Notes: a model not told the origin generated them from the sequence alone. Positions 8,425 to 17,920 are shown, counted from the first letter of the stretch. The stretch: 64,000 nt of DNA from Pseudeuparius sepicola (GCA_963920635.1 OY987302.1:28309278-28373277); one strand, 5' to 3'. Program-made: numbers and translations.

Positions 8425-9369
8425 ATGAATTTCGGTCATAGTGATGAAAAAGTTCGGTTAGTTAGGGAACTCCATAAACCAGCTCGAAAAAATTATCCTC
8501 GACGTCGAACTATTATCAAAGGCTTAGATGATCTTTGGCAAGCCGATCTTGCTCAGTTAGATCAATATGCTTACTGTAATAGAGGTAATAAATTCATATT
8601 AGTTGTAATTGACTCTTTCTCCAAATATGTCTGGTGTAGACCGCTACAATCCAAGTCTGGAGCAGATGTTACAAAGGCTTTTAAAGATATTTAAAAAAAC
8701 AGTGGGGGACGCAAGCCTCACAATTTACAAACCGATCAGGGCAAAGAATTTTACAACTCTGAATTCCAGAAATTGATGAAAACTTTTCAAATTAATCACT
8801 ACAGTACATTTACCGACAAAAAGGCAGCTATAGTGGAAAGAGTAATACGAACTTTGAAAGAAAAATTATTCAAGTATTTCAGTCTAAATGGAAAATATAG
8901 GTGGATTGATATTTTGCCTACTGTAGTAAATGAGTACAATAATAGGAAACATAGAACGATACAAATGAAGCCTGGTGAAGTTAACAAAAACAATGAGCAA
9001 CATTTAGTCACCAATGTGTACAACAGTCACTTAAAAGTTTTCAAAACTCGTAAATTTAGGAAGGGTGACATTGTGAGAATAAGTAAAGCTAGACATGTAT
9101 TTGACAAGGGATATCGACCTAATTAGACAACGGAGTTGTTCAAAATAATCAAAGTACAACACACCAATCCTCCCACATATTTGTTAGAAGATTTACGTGG
9201 AAGAGCTATAAAGGGTGGTTTTTATAATGAAGAATTGCAAAAAGTGGCAAATCCTGATATCTATTTGGTGGAAAAAGTGCTTCAAAGGAGGAGGGGGAAA
9301 GTTCTTGTGCGATGGCTCGGGTTAGATAAAAGCCACGACTCGTGGATAAGCGAAACAAACATTGTGTAG
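8425..9369 (+). pseudogene. Retroviral-type integrase with chromodomain, two nonsense codons
   Basis: One reading frame of 314 sense or stop codons plus terminator. Catalytic D41 ('LWQADLAQL'), D104 ('LQTDQGKEF') and E138 ('IVERVIRTL') form the DDE core that joins Polinton ends to target DNA. The C-terminal ~40 residues ('YLVEKVLQRR', 'VRWLGLDKSHDSWI') are a chromodomain, which may steer insertion to histone marks. TAA at codon 90 (8692-8694) and TAG at codon 234 (9124-9126, where related proteins have Trp) interrupt the frame with no frameshift, so decay is recent. Without suppression of both stops no active enzyme is made. The intact 6-bp target duplication shows that integrase worked when this copy inserted, either its own before decay or one in trans. 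Confidence 0.85.
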
Positions 9370-9394
9370 TTCTCTCGGTGAACGAACCGCCAAA

Positions 9395-10030
9395 ATGTCT
9401 GACAGTGGTTACGAATCCGATGTAAGCAGCAGTGAAAATGATATTGCAGAAGATTATTTGCTTTTGGCAGCATGTTTTCCAATCAAATCAACTAATGGAT
9501 TATTCATTCATACAGGGTTGAGTCTCAAGAAATATTTTGAGCCAGCAGTAATCATCACATACCTTTGTCATGATCGGAGAGTAATTTCCTTGAACTACTC
9601 TGAATGGAATAAATTATTGGAACATGTATGTGAATTTATTCATAATGGTGGAGCTCCAATGTTTGCCAGATTCGACTCACGTATGGTTCTAAGTACGGTG
9701 ATTGACGCCGATGGAAATCAGCACGTGTCGCTTAGAAAAAATAATGTGTATGTTTATTTTACCGAGGCAGATATTTTTGAATTGTTAAACGTTAGCATAA
9801 GTGCATCTTTGAGATTTGGCTTTTTGCTCCGCTTTGATTTTTATGATTTCTATTGTAATTTCTTAGATAAAGTCAATCATCTAGTAGTAAGTAGTAACTT
9901 AAATGAAACAGACATTATATTAATATTATGTAATATTACATTTAGTATAGAAACCTTTTGTATTTTTGAACTCTTCTGTTTTTACAAAGAGTTTCTGTTG
10001 GCTGATTTGTATAGGAGAAGGTTGGTTTAA
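9395..10030 (+). CDS. 211-aa Polinton-associated protein of unknown function
   Basis: Starts at ATG 9395 (CAAAATG context), 25 bp after the integrase stop. The N-terminus 'MSDSGYESDVSSSE' is acidic and phosphosite-like, followed by a mixed alpha/beta region with 'YFEPAVIITYL' and 'VYVYFTEADIFELL', then a Phe-rich C-terminal third. Similar mid-size proteins accompany these integrases in insect elements in my memory, but I cannot name a family. The stop lies 12 bp from the end of the convergent ATPase remnant, at a rearrangement junction, so the C-terminus may be truncated or altered. Confidence 0.55.
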   Translation: MSDSGYESDVSSSENDIAEDYLLLAACFPIKSTNGLFIHTGLSLKKYFEPAVIITYLCHDRRVISLNYSEWNKLLEHVCEFIHNGGAPMFARFDSRMVLSTVIDADGNQHVSLRKNNVYVYFTEADIFELLNVSISASLRFGFLLRFDFYDFYCNFLDKVNHLVVSSNLNETDIILILCNITFSIETFCIFELFCFYKEFLLADLYRRRLV

Positions 10031-10199
10031 TAAAACAACGTTCTACAAATATGGGTTTTTTGAATTTTCTCTAGCCTCTGATGGACCAATTACATCATCG
10101 TTTGAGTTAAAGGGAAAATATCCAACGCCACTAACTTGTTTAAGCACGTCTTGCAATAACTGATACTTGGGTTGGTACAGTGACTTACTGTACAAGTAA
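10031..10199. other. Right core junction
   Basis: Contains the ATPase segment present only on the right side (10060-10199) and a junction near 10040-10060 where ATPase-like sequence changes to the end of the plus-strand 211-aa gene. Nothing else is visible. Confidence 0.6.
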
Positions 10200-10609
10200 A
10201 TATTCTCGAATTTTAGTCCGTTTTCATTAAATATTAAACTAAGTAAAGCGTTGGTTTTTCCACATCCGCTAGGTCCACAAAAAATTGCCCTAAATGAGTT
10301 TGGAAACAGTACACCGTGTTTAGATTTAGCACTACTTTCTTGCACAATATCTAGGTTTTCTACTGGAAGTGAAACTGTCTGCTGATGGATTTGCATCGCG
10401 TCTTTCGAATCGTTGTATCCAACGACCTCGCTAACAACTAAGTCGTTTTGAAGTTGGTGGATTCTTTTATGAGTTTTTAAGTTATCTTTTCTCGAAAACG
10501 TTTTACTACAGAATTCACACATAAAAATAATAGTTCTGTGAATATTCTTGTGTCTTGTAAAACTATCCGATCTACAAAATGTTGTACCGCAAATATCACA
10601 CATATACAT
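10043..10609 (-). pseudogene. C2H2 zinc finger-A32-type ATPase, truncated right copy
   Basis: Same start and fingers as 6612-7055, but the ATPase continues about 50 residues further, through 'YLYSKSLYQPKY' to 'ENS', a stretch typical of the family, before diverging near 10060 and stopping at 10043. The Walker B aspartates expected just downstream are absent. Because this copy reaches beyond the palindrome edge (10200), the donor of the right arm had a longer ATPase than the present left arm. The two fused C2H2 fingers may give DNA specificity to the packaging enzyme (inference). Confidence 0.8.
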
Positions 10610-10701
10610 CACGTAGGTGGGGAATAAAACACTGACAATTATACTTAATTTTATCTTTATTATATACTAACACATTGTTACAATACATTCATACTATATT
10701 T

Positions 10702-10953
10702 TTAATTTGCCTTTGGATCATTTGCCTTCGGATCACTTGCCTTCGGATCATTTACCTTTGCCTTCCGATCATTTGCCTTTGCCTTTGGATCATTTGCCTT
10801 TGCCTTCGAATCATTTGCCTTCCGATCATTTGCCTTTGCCTTTGAATCATTTGCCTTTGCCTTTAGATCATTTGCCTTTGGAGTGCTCCAAATTTTCAGT
10901 TCCATATCTCCCATCTCTCTCTTTGTGACAGCCGCCGCGTTCCTGAGACTCAT
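10702..10953 (-). CDS. Lys-rich KAND-repeat protein, about 83 aa (right copy)
   Basis: Mirror of 6268-6519 with the same number and order of repeat units. An antisense open frame over the repeat (Pro/His/Leu-rich) is treated as a shadow. Confidence 0.5.
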   Translation of the reverse strand: MSLRNAAAVTKREMGDMELKIWSTPKANDLKAKANDSKAKANDRKANDSKAKANDPKAKANDRKAKVNDPKASDPKANDPKAN

Positions 10954-11392
10954 AGCGCGCCCTCGACGGCGGGGCCTTCGAACCACCCAGCGGTATCTTT
11001 CGAACCCCCTTGCGCATACCTGTTGCAAGGGTAAAGTATTCGGCGAAATATCGATCAATTGGTAGTACTTTTGAAGCACGACTGTAGTTGTTTCCCTACA
11101 GAAATAGAGGGCACGACCTGTATTAAAAATCTAATATTTTCATTGTATTGATTACACGTCAATTCATAAAAGAAAATCAGTAGTTGCAATCTTTATGAAA
11201 TTTGGAATAACTCAAATATGCAGATTAGTTGTTCCATTTATTTCAAAATAAAAAACAGCAAAAAATACAGTTTTCTGAAATGGATGAATTAAAATTTAAA
11301 AAAATGTATCACTTTTTATAGCATATATTTAAATAGGACATAAAACACTAGGATCCCCTCCTAGACATCTCGTACAGGTTGATGTTTTAGAC

Positions 11393-11429
11393 TATAAAAA
11401 CTCTGGAGATATCTCAATAGACATCAGTT
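11393..11429 (+). promoter_or_regulatory. TATA plus TCAGTT initiator of the zinc-site gene (right; mirrored at 5792-5828)
   Basis: TATAAAAA at 11393-11400 and TCAGTT at 11424-11429 are spaced 31 bp, the textbook arthropod core-promoter geometry. The ATG follows at 11465. Confidence 0.65.
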
Positions 11430-11464
11430 ACAGTTTTTCTCCAAACAAATTAAATTTAATAACA

Positions 11465-11965
11465 ATGGCTGCCTCCATAAATAATTCCCTATACCAACTT
11501 GCGTTAGAAGAAAAAGAAGAGATTGAGAAAACGGTGCCTGCAGAATTGAGAAGAGACATCGACGACATTGACGACGATGATGCTAGTGACGAAGATGAAG
11601 GGGTAGACGTTGGCCGCGATGACTCCGTCGTGGCGAAAAGTGTACCCATTAACCCGAGCGAGGGTTATAATAACTGGACAGTGGGGGGCCTCTGTGTATC
11701 TGCCGCATATGTAAAGGTAACAGAAAGGGCGCGTTTGTGCCTAAATTGTTACCGTGCGTATGTGGTAGATTTTACAGAGGTTTCCCTGAATGGTTTCACC
11801 GACAATGCGAAGCATCGGCATGAAACTTTACATTTTTCTTTGACAGAAATGCCTTTGCAAAGATTCATGCGGTGTAGTGCCTGTAAAGAAAAGCTTTACA
11901 TAGCTTTTCGGCAAGACACCTGCTTGATGTGTAAAGCAGGTGCAAAAATTATACCATTATTGTAA
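11465..11965 (+). CDS. Acidic zinc-site protein, 166 aa (right copy)
   Basis: Identical protein to 5256-5756, with its promoter at 11393-11429. AATAAA occurs within 10 bp of the stop codon and again 19 bp later, so poly(A) addition probably starts almost at the coding end. Confidence 0.75.
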   Translation: MAASINNSLYQLALEEKEEIEKTVPAELRRDIDDIDDDDASDEDEGVDVGRDDSVVAKSVPINPSEGYNNWTVGGLCVSAAYVKVTERARLCLNCYRAYVVDFTEVSLNGFTDNAKHRHETLHFSLTEMPLQRFMRCSACKEKLYIAFRQDTCLMCKAGAKIIPLL

Positions 11966-12578
11966 ATAAAATGTATTATTGTAAATAAAATGTATTATTG
12001 GATAATTCTGTTTTTATTATTATTATTTAAATTAAATTCCTGACTATAAGAAAATAAACGTGAAATAAAATATTTAATTAAAAACTACAGTTTGATACCT
12101 ACAAATGTTCTGGGATTTTAGGTAGTCGCATGCTACTGCTTGTCCGTGCGAGGATGATCGCTATGTAAAATCCCCTGGCTGTATTTTTTACCTTTCTTAC
12201 ATCGCTCAGCCGGAAGTGTGCACGTACGGTTATGCTAAAGCATAGCTTTTCGGCAAGATACATGCTTAATATGTAAAACAGGTGCAAAAACTAGGCCATT
12301 GGTATTATTGTAAATGAAATGTATTATTGGATAATTGTTTTATTATTATTATTTAAATTAAATTCTCGAATATAAGAAAATAAACGTTTAATAAAATATT
12401 TACTTAAAAACTACAGTTTGATACTACAAATGTTCTGGGATTTTAGGTATCCGCTTGCTACCGCTTGTCCGTGCGAGTTCGAGCGAGGACGATCGCTATG
12501 TAAAATCCCCTAACTATATTTTTTACCTTTCTTACATCTCCCTCAGCCGGAAGTGTGCACGTACGCTTATGCTAAAGT
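11901..12578. repeat. Tandem duplication of the 3' end of the zinc-site gene (right)
   Basis: Inverted counterpart of 4643-5320, with the same two ~338-bp units downstream of the gene at 11465-11965. Confidence 0.75.
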
Positions 12579-12752
12579 ATGGTCTGCTTAGGAGAAAAAT
12601 ATTACTTTTGTATTTAGCTACCGAGCGACTCTGTATTGCACGTAATAAAATTTTATTGCTTGGTGTTTATAATGGTATTGGGTGAGAAATGAATAACAAA
12701 GCGTTGGTTTAAAACTATGTGTAATATTATATATATATGATTCAACTTATGC

Positions 12753-13868
12753 TTACTTATAACTAGTTAATATTTTATTCACACGCGCTTCATCTATTTC
12801 TATTATACTAATCCTATTTACTAAAATTTTTCTTAATTTATCTAACCTATCTGTTTTATTTTTTAAACCAGCCTTGTTTTTGGCCAGCTTATTACTTTGA
12901 AGCTGTAAGACGACAACATTATCTTCCAGCACTTTATTAAGTTCCAAATTGTGACGTCCTCCAGCTGTTGGATCTTCAAAATCGAAGCTGTCATCCGGAA
13001 ACCTGTTTGTGCGGCGCCCCCTGTTATAAACCGCTCTCAACGTCTCCATATTTTTCCCAACAGTCCTCACAGGACTGGAGACGTTCTGCCGGTGGGTTTG
13101 CTCAGACTGAGCAGGCGACGCATGCCCTGCAGGTTGCGCGGGTTGCTCATATTCAGGTGCGGGTTGTTCAGGCTGTACATATGTCAATTGCGCAGGCTGC
13201 ACATGTGCCGATTCGGCAGGTTGTGCAGGCTGTACATATGCCGAATATTCAGGTGCGGGTTGTTCAGGCTGTACATATGTCAATTGCGCAGGCTGCACAT
13301 GTGCCGAATATTCAGGTGCGGGTTGTTCAGGCTGTACATATGTCAATTGCGCAGGCTGCACATGTGCCGATTCGGCAGGTTGTGCAGGCTGTACATATGC
13401 CGATTGTTCATGTGCCAGCTCACGCTCGATCTGCGACACAGCAAACGATGTTGCGCTTCTAATGCTTTCATCGTCCACTTCGGAATACTATAAGTATAAG
13501 ATAAACATTTATTATTTGTTAGAATTCATAAACATGTCTACTTACATGATCAACATTGTTTTCTTCAGATGAATTTTCAACTGACCCCTCTGCCGCAAGC
13601 GTCTCGATGAGATTATAAGCAGATGGTGACTATAATAATTATTGAATGTTAGTATATCGCAAATAAAAAAATATTTTTCGCATAAGAAAATCTCCAACTT
13701 GCGGCTAACAAGAAAAAAGTTGGCTAAAAATTTTCTGATGCGAAAAAGCAAAATAGTTTCTCGAAGCAAATTGAAATAACGTATTTAATAATTATAAAAA
13801 AATAAGTTTTGACTTACCCTCACAACAGCATTGTAGTGGACAATCGCCTTAGTTTGGAACACACTCAT
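12753..13868 (-). CDS. Three-exon Pro/Gln-repeat protein, 289 aa (right copy)
   Basis: Mirror of 3353-4468. Exons at 13868-13818, 13629-13546 and 13487-12753 on the minus strand carry the same donor, branch-site and acceptor motifs and the same protein. Both splice sites and repeat number are preserved exactly between arms. Confidence 0.8.
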
Positions 13869-14173
13869 AATTATAAGCAAAGTAATAAATTTAAAAATAA
13901 CACACGACAAAACTCGAACACAATTCAACAAAATTTAGAAAACTGATGCTTTTGCTGAATTTCTACACCCTTCTGTAGATTTTAAAATGAATGCGTTGGT
14001 GGGGATGGCTCTCAACGTTGCTACTTTTTAATTTAGGCGTTAACTTTGCTCTGGTGGGAGTGGGGGTAACTCCACCCCTTCGGCGTTGCCAAAAAATTTT
14101 CTACTTCAAATTGCTCTATTTTCTAATTAGACGACAACGCTGTTGAGTGGGGATAGGCAATGCTTACGTTAAA

Positions 14174-14210
14174 TATAAAAGGCAGCCACATCCTTAACAA
14201 AATTCACTAA
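14174..14210 (+). promoter_or_regulatory. TATA promoter of the YxxGW gene (right; mirrored at 3011-3047)
   Basis: TATAAAAGG at 14174-14182 is followed about 30 bp downstream by TTCACT, a weak initiator, and by the ATG at 14285. The same sequence occurs inverted in the left arm. Confidence 0.45.
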
Positions 14211-14284
14211 ATTCAATTCAATACAAAGAATTAAATATTGCTTCAGCTAGATAATTGTGGCAAAAGTTTATAACACTCGTTGAG

Positions 14285-14782
14285 ATGTATTCTCAGAATA
14301 AAAGAAAAGTGACAGATGATGGATACAGTGCAGGATGGAGTTCGTATGGTCAGTGGAAAACGGAAGAAAACGCAAATCCAATTAGGCGATTAAGGGACAT
14401 TCATGTGAGGCACTATAATGAAGGTTTATACGCGGGATGGTTTGATCATCAGGCTGGTAAGAATAGGCGTTTTCTGGAGGGTGACGTGAAAATGGATAAA
14501 GTTCAATATGGTGCAGGATATCAAGATGGATGGATCAGATACGGTCAGTGTTTTGCGGACGCTAATGACATTTACATGGCTAAATCTGATATCATTGCAT
14601 ATAATAAGGCGTACTACGCAGGGTGGTTTAATCATCAGCGTCAAATCGAATACGAATCTGGGTATGTGGCAGGGTATTTTCGATTTGCGAATAATGAGGA
14701 CATAATACGAAATCGAACGACTTATAATTATGCATATTATGAAGGCTGGTTCGACCGTCTACGCAGACAACGACAGTGCTAA
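14285..14782 (+). CDS. YxxGW-repeat protein, 165 aa (right copy)
   Basis: Identical to the 2439-2936 copy. It is preceded by TATAAAAGG at 14174-14182 and followed by AATAAA about 45 bp after the stop. The start at 14285 is the first ATG in the frame. Confidence 0.75.
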   Translation: MYSQNKRKVTDDGYSAGWSSYGQWKTEENANPIRRLRDIHVRHYNEGLYAGWFDHQAGKNRRFLEGDVKMDKVQYGAGYQDGWIRYGQCFADANDIYMAKSDIIAYNKAYYAGWFNHQRQIEYESGYVAGYFRFANNEDIIRNRTTYNYAYYEGWFDRLRRQRQC

Positions 14783-15552
14783 TATTTGTATATAAGTTTA
14801 TTGTAACAAAATATATGAATTATTTTAATAAAACAAAACATTAATTAATTTTAGTTTGTTTTATTTATATACTGGTTTCTTGTTTAGTTTTGTTTACCTA
14901 TTCCTTACTAACCCACTTTAAAGCAATATTTTTATCGAGGAATTTTAAGTGGAATATTAATAATGTACACAGTTTTTTTTATCAAAATAACAATAACAGC
15001 AAAATATTCTCATTTAAGTTTTAACATTGAAAGCCTTTTTTTATTAAAATCTCAGGTAGGGTCGCACGAGAAGATTTACAAGCAGGTGAAAATCTAAATA
15101 ATTTGAACAGTCTGCTATAAAACTACCAGGCAGTAAATTTTTATAACATGCCATTTACAGGACTATAAAAAAAAAGTCTGACAAAAAACATTTAAAAGTG
15201 GATCATTGTTATGTAAGATTATCCCTTGAAGGAAGGGTCGCGCAAGAAGATTTAGAAACAGGTGAAAGTCTAAAGAATGTGAACAGCCTGCTATAAAAGT
15301 AAAAGGGGGCAAACTTGTCTGCATTTTTGTTGACTCGGCACAAAAAGATTCAAGGTACTAAAACCAGGTGAAGGTGTAACTAATTTGAACAGTCGGGTGT
15401 AAAACTCTGAAAGGGTTAACTTTCTCTGGAATTATGCCAAAAATGGTTCGAGTCACTATCTGCGCTGGATTGGCTGTTTATAGAATTGTAGGTGGGAACT
15501 GAAAAGCTTCCTCCTACTTAGTAGATCCTTATAAAAGTACTGCATCCAACTG
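14783..15552. repeat. Gene-free spacer with three degenerate ~70-bp direct repeats (right)
   Basis: Inverted copy of 1669-2438. AATAAA near 14826, downstream of the YxxGW gene, probably serves as its poly(A) signal. The three repeat blocks lie at about 15050-15120, 15230-15300 and 15345-15405. Confidence 0.6.
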
Positions 15553-15702
15553 AGACGTTGGCGTCGAAAGTTGGCGTCTAAAGTGGGCGGCTTAAGTGGG
15601 ACTTAAAAAGTGGGCGGCTTAAGTGGGACTTAAAAAGTGGGCGGCTTAAGTGGGACATAAAATGGGGACTTAAAATGGGGACTTTACATGGGGAATTTGC
15701 AT
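15553..15702. repeat. Iteron-like short tandem repeats (right)
   Basis: Inverted counterpart of 1494-1668, lacking one GACGCCAACTTTC unit and one CCCCATTTTAAGT unit. It also carries two single-base differences, one beside the TAGACGCC unit and one in the GTCCCAC unit. Confidence 0.75.
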
Positions 15703-16050
15703 GGGGACTATGTATGGACTTCCTTAGAGGGCACAGAAATTATTATTTTTGTTAGAATTTTTATCATTAGGCATTATTATTTTTTGTTTGGAGCTACATC
15801 AAGCTGCAAGAAAAAATTGTGTTTGGTTTTAATTCAAGTTTCAGTTTTGCACTTTTTTTATACTATTACTTTGTTGTACACCTGCTGGGTAGTTTGTTAT
15901 TTTATTAATTTACTATGGGTAGAAGAAATGAAACATCTCTTATGCTATATATATTTTATTTTTAATTGTTTAAAGTTCTTATTAATTTCATATATATCAA
16001 TTTCATATTTTAGTTTCTGTAATTTTCGAATGTGAGACTCCAAAGTATTT

Positions 16051-16371
16051 TTATAGCTGTTCCGGTTCTTGGACGGAAAATTGAATATTAGTTGTTTTCC
16101 CGACAGGTCCATAACTAATAAGATAATACTTTCGCCCGTTGAAAATGTCCTTGTTTACTTGCTCAATTCGTTCTTCTGTAAATTCTACCGTGAACCTTTG
16201 CGGTAAAATTGTTTTGAAATCGTCGAATTCCAAGGATATCTTCTCGCCGAACTTGGTGTTTATTTTCGTAAATGCATGTACCTCAAACTTTCGGTTGACT
16301 TCCAAATCTTGGACCCTAATGAATTTCTTCAGGAACAAACTGTTATTTAAATGGGTCACAAACGATGCCAT
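16051..16371 (-). CDS. 106-aa Polinton-associated small protein (right copy)
   Basis: Identical protein to the copy at 824-1144, on the opposite strand at the other end of the palindrome. TATA (16438-16445 on the minus strand) and initiator (near 16407-16411) are preserved. Function unknown; an OB-like fold is only a guess from the strand pattern. Confidence 0.7.
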   Translation of the reverse strand: MASFVTHLNNSLFLKKFIRVQDLEVNRKFEVHAFTKINTKFGEKISLEFDDFKTILPQRFTVEFTEERIEQVNKDIFNGRKYYLISYGPVGKTTNIQFSVQEPEQL

Positions 16372-16516
16372 ACTTTTAATCTTATTTAGTTAAGTTAAAA
16401 GTGAGAACTGTGTACTACTTTACCAATCAACCATCGAAATATATACTAAAAAAAGTGAAGGGGATCCCCCCACACAAATCCCCCCCACCGCTAGATTTTA
16501 TCCCCGAAAACCCTAT

Positions 16517-16589
16517 GCGGATCCTGGCTCAAAAACCCTTATGCGGAAGCTGGCTCACATATGGCGGCCATCTTTGAGCCAGGATCCGC
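16517..16589. repeat. Subterminal hairpin and direct repeats (right end)
   Basis: Exact inverted counterpart of 606-678, with the same 17-nt stem and the same paired direct repeats, 14 nt from the right end of the element. Confidence 0.7.
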
Positions 16590-16603
16590 TTTACTTAACT
16601 ACT

Positions 16604-16609
16604 TAAAGG
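16604..16609. repeat. Right 6-bp target-site duplication TAAAGG
   Basis: Matches 586-591. Removing the Polinton and one duplicate restores an uninterrupted mariner-type end ...TA-AAGGGTTTTTCCG. Confidence 0.9.
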
Positions 16610-16984
16610 GTTTTTCCGTATATTTTTCAACCCACCCTAGAACCTCCATTTTTAATCCTAGAATAAAACTTTTTATATGAAAGTTATAGGATTTTTTACG
16701 AGCCATTTGAATCTGTTAACAGATGAAACAAACGAACGTCGGAAAATTGAGAAAAATATATAAACTTTAGTTTTTTATATGGAACACCCTGTATATTTTT
16801 GGATTTTTGAAATCTACTGGTTCTTCTGATTCCAACGATATATATATATTACATATTTGCTCCACCCGCCTGCTCAGTATTTCACGTTGCATAATTTGAC
16901 TATATAGTGTAAGGATCAAGAGACCCATGGAAAAACAAATTTGTATTTATTCATAGATATTTTAATAACTTTATAAGAACTTTA

Positions 16985-17248
16985 CTAACAACAAGAAAAA
17001 TAAAATAATAAAGGGTTATATCTCGACGTATCCACCATTAACTTCGTAACATCTTGTGATATTGTTTTTCCATTTATTTCAGGCATTTCTAACGAATTGA
17101 GAGTCTTCGGTCTTTCATAATATATTTTATTTTTTAAATATCTCCACATATCCAAGGAAGGCTGGTCCGGGCTGTTTGCCAGCCATCTAATTGAACCATG
17201 TCTTCCTATCAATTAATTATATTTGTCATTCAAATAATTTGTTACCGA
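16985..17248 (-). pseudogene. Inverted duplicate of the mariner transposase C-terminus
   Basis: Minus-strand frame with 'IRWLANSPDQPSLDMW' and 'YLKNKIYYERP', corresponding to the plus-strand sequence at 17570-17880. The duplicate begins exactly at the GTAACAAATTATTTG segment and forms the left half of the palindrome. Confidence 0.75.
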
Positions 17249-17871
17249 CTTACTAAATAAAATATTTTTTACGGACGAAGCTACGTTCACAACAGCCGGA
17301 ATGTGTAACAGGCAAAATAAAAGATACTGGAACACAGAAAATCCACATAAGTACCAAGCTGTTAAAATCCAAGGGCGACAATCACTGAACGTTTGGTGTG
17401 GGATATTAGAAAATAGAGTTTTGGGGCCGATTATTTTTGAAGGCAGTTTAACCGGAGAAAGAGACAAAAATTACCTTCAGAACGAAATTGAAGTCTTACT
17501 GCAACATCTTCCGAACCGCCAACAATTAATTTGGCAACAAGATGGGGCAGCCCCACATAACATCAGGTCGGTAACAAATTATTTGAATGACAAATATGAT
17601 TCATGGATAGGAAAACATGGTTCAATTAGATGGCCGGCAAACAGCCCGGACCTGCCTTCCTTGGATATATTTCTGTGTTCTGTGGGGATATTTAAAAAAC
17701 AAAATATATTATGACAGACCGGAAAATATCAATAGCCTTCGAAATAAATTAGAAATAGAGATTTTTTAACTAAATACGGAAAACTCTCAATTCGTTAGAA
17801 ATGCCTTAAATAAATGGAAAAACAATATCACAAGATGTTACGAAGTTAATGGTGGATACGTCGAGATATAA
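17249..17871 (+). pseudogene. Mariner-like DDE/D transposase, N-truncated and frameshifted
   Basis: Encodes the catalytic half: 'FFTDEATF' (first Asp), 'WQQDGAAPHN' (second Asp) and 'WPANSPDLPSLD' (third acidic motif), then a frameshift near 17685-17700 and a short C-terminus ending at 17871. The DNA-binding N-terminal domain is missing because it was replaced by an inverted copy of the 3' end. Cannot be active. Confidence 0.8.
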
Positions 17872-17920
17872 CCCTTTATTATTTTATTTTTCTTGTTGTT
17901 AGTAAAGTTCTAATAAAGTG

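Larger units (their letters stand above)
592..16603. mobile_element. Palindromic Polinton/Maverick-like element
   Basis: The element is 16,012 bp, begins AGTAGTTAAG and ends CTTAACTACT, and is flanked by TAAAGG on both sides. AG...CT termini and a 6-bp duplication are typical of Polintons. Its integrase (retroviral type plus chromodomain) and A32-type ATPase with Walker A GPSGCGKT support this. Polinton terminal repeats are usually a few hundred bp to about 1 kb; here the inverted repeats are 6,430 bp (592-7021) and 6,404 bp (10200-16603) around a 3,178-bp unique core. The arms carry identical predicted proteins and differ only by a few substitutions and two 13-bp repeat units. No DNA polymerase, capsid or protease gene is present, so the copy is non-autonomous. 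Integration as a unit is inferred from the intact duplication. Confidence 0.9.
10200..16603 (-). repeat. Right arm of the 6.4-kb inverted repeat
   Basis: Inverted copy of 592-7021. All six arm genes are repeated with identical predicted proteins. Substitutions visible by eye are limited to a few sites in the non-coding outer part (for example near 693, 737, 1553 and 1626 on the left). Beyond the arm, the ATPase frame continues to about 10046 into sequence that the left copy lacks. Confidence 0.95.

Noticed and set aside
592..16603. The palindrome as a plain assembly artefact
   Set aside because: Not excluded, but the 6-bp duplication outside, arm differences at repeat units, the unequal ATPase ends and a unique core argue for a real molecule. 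Long reads would settle it.
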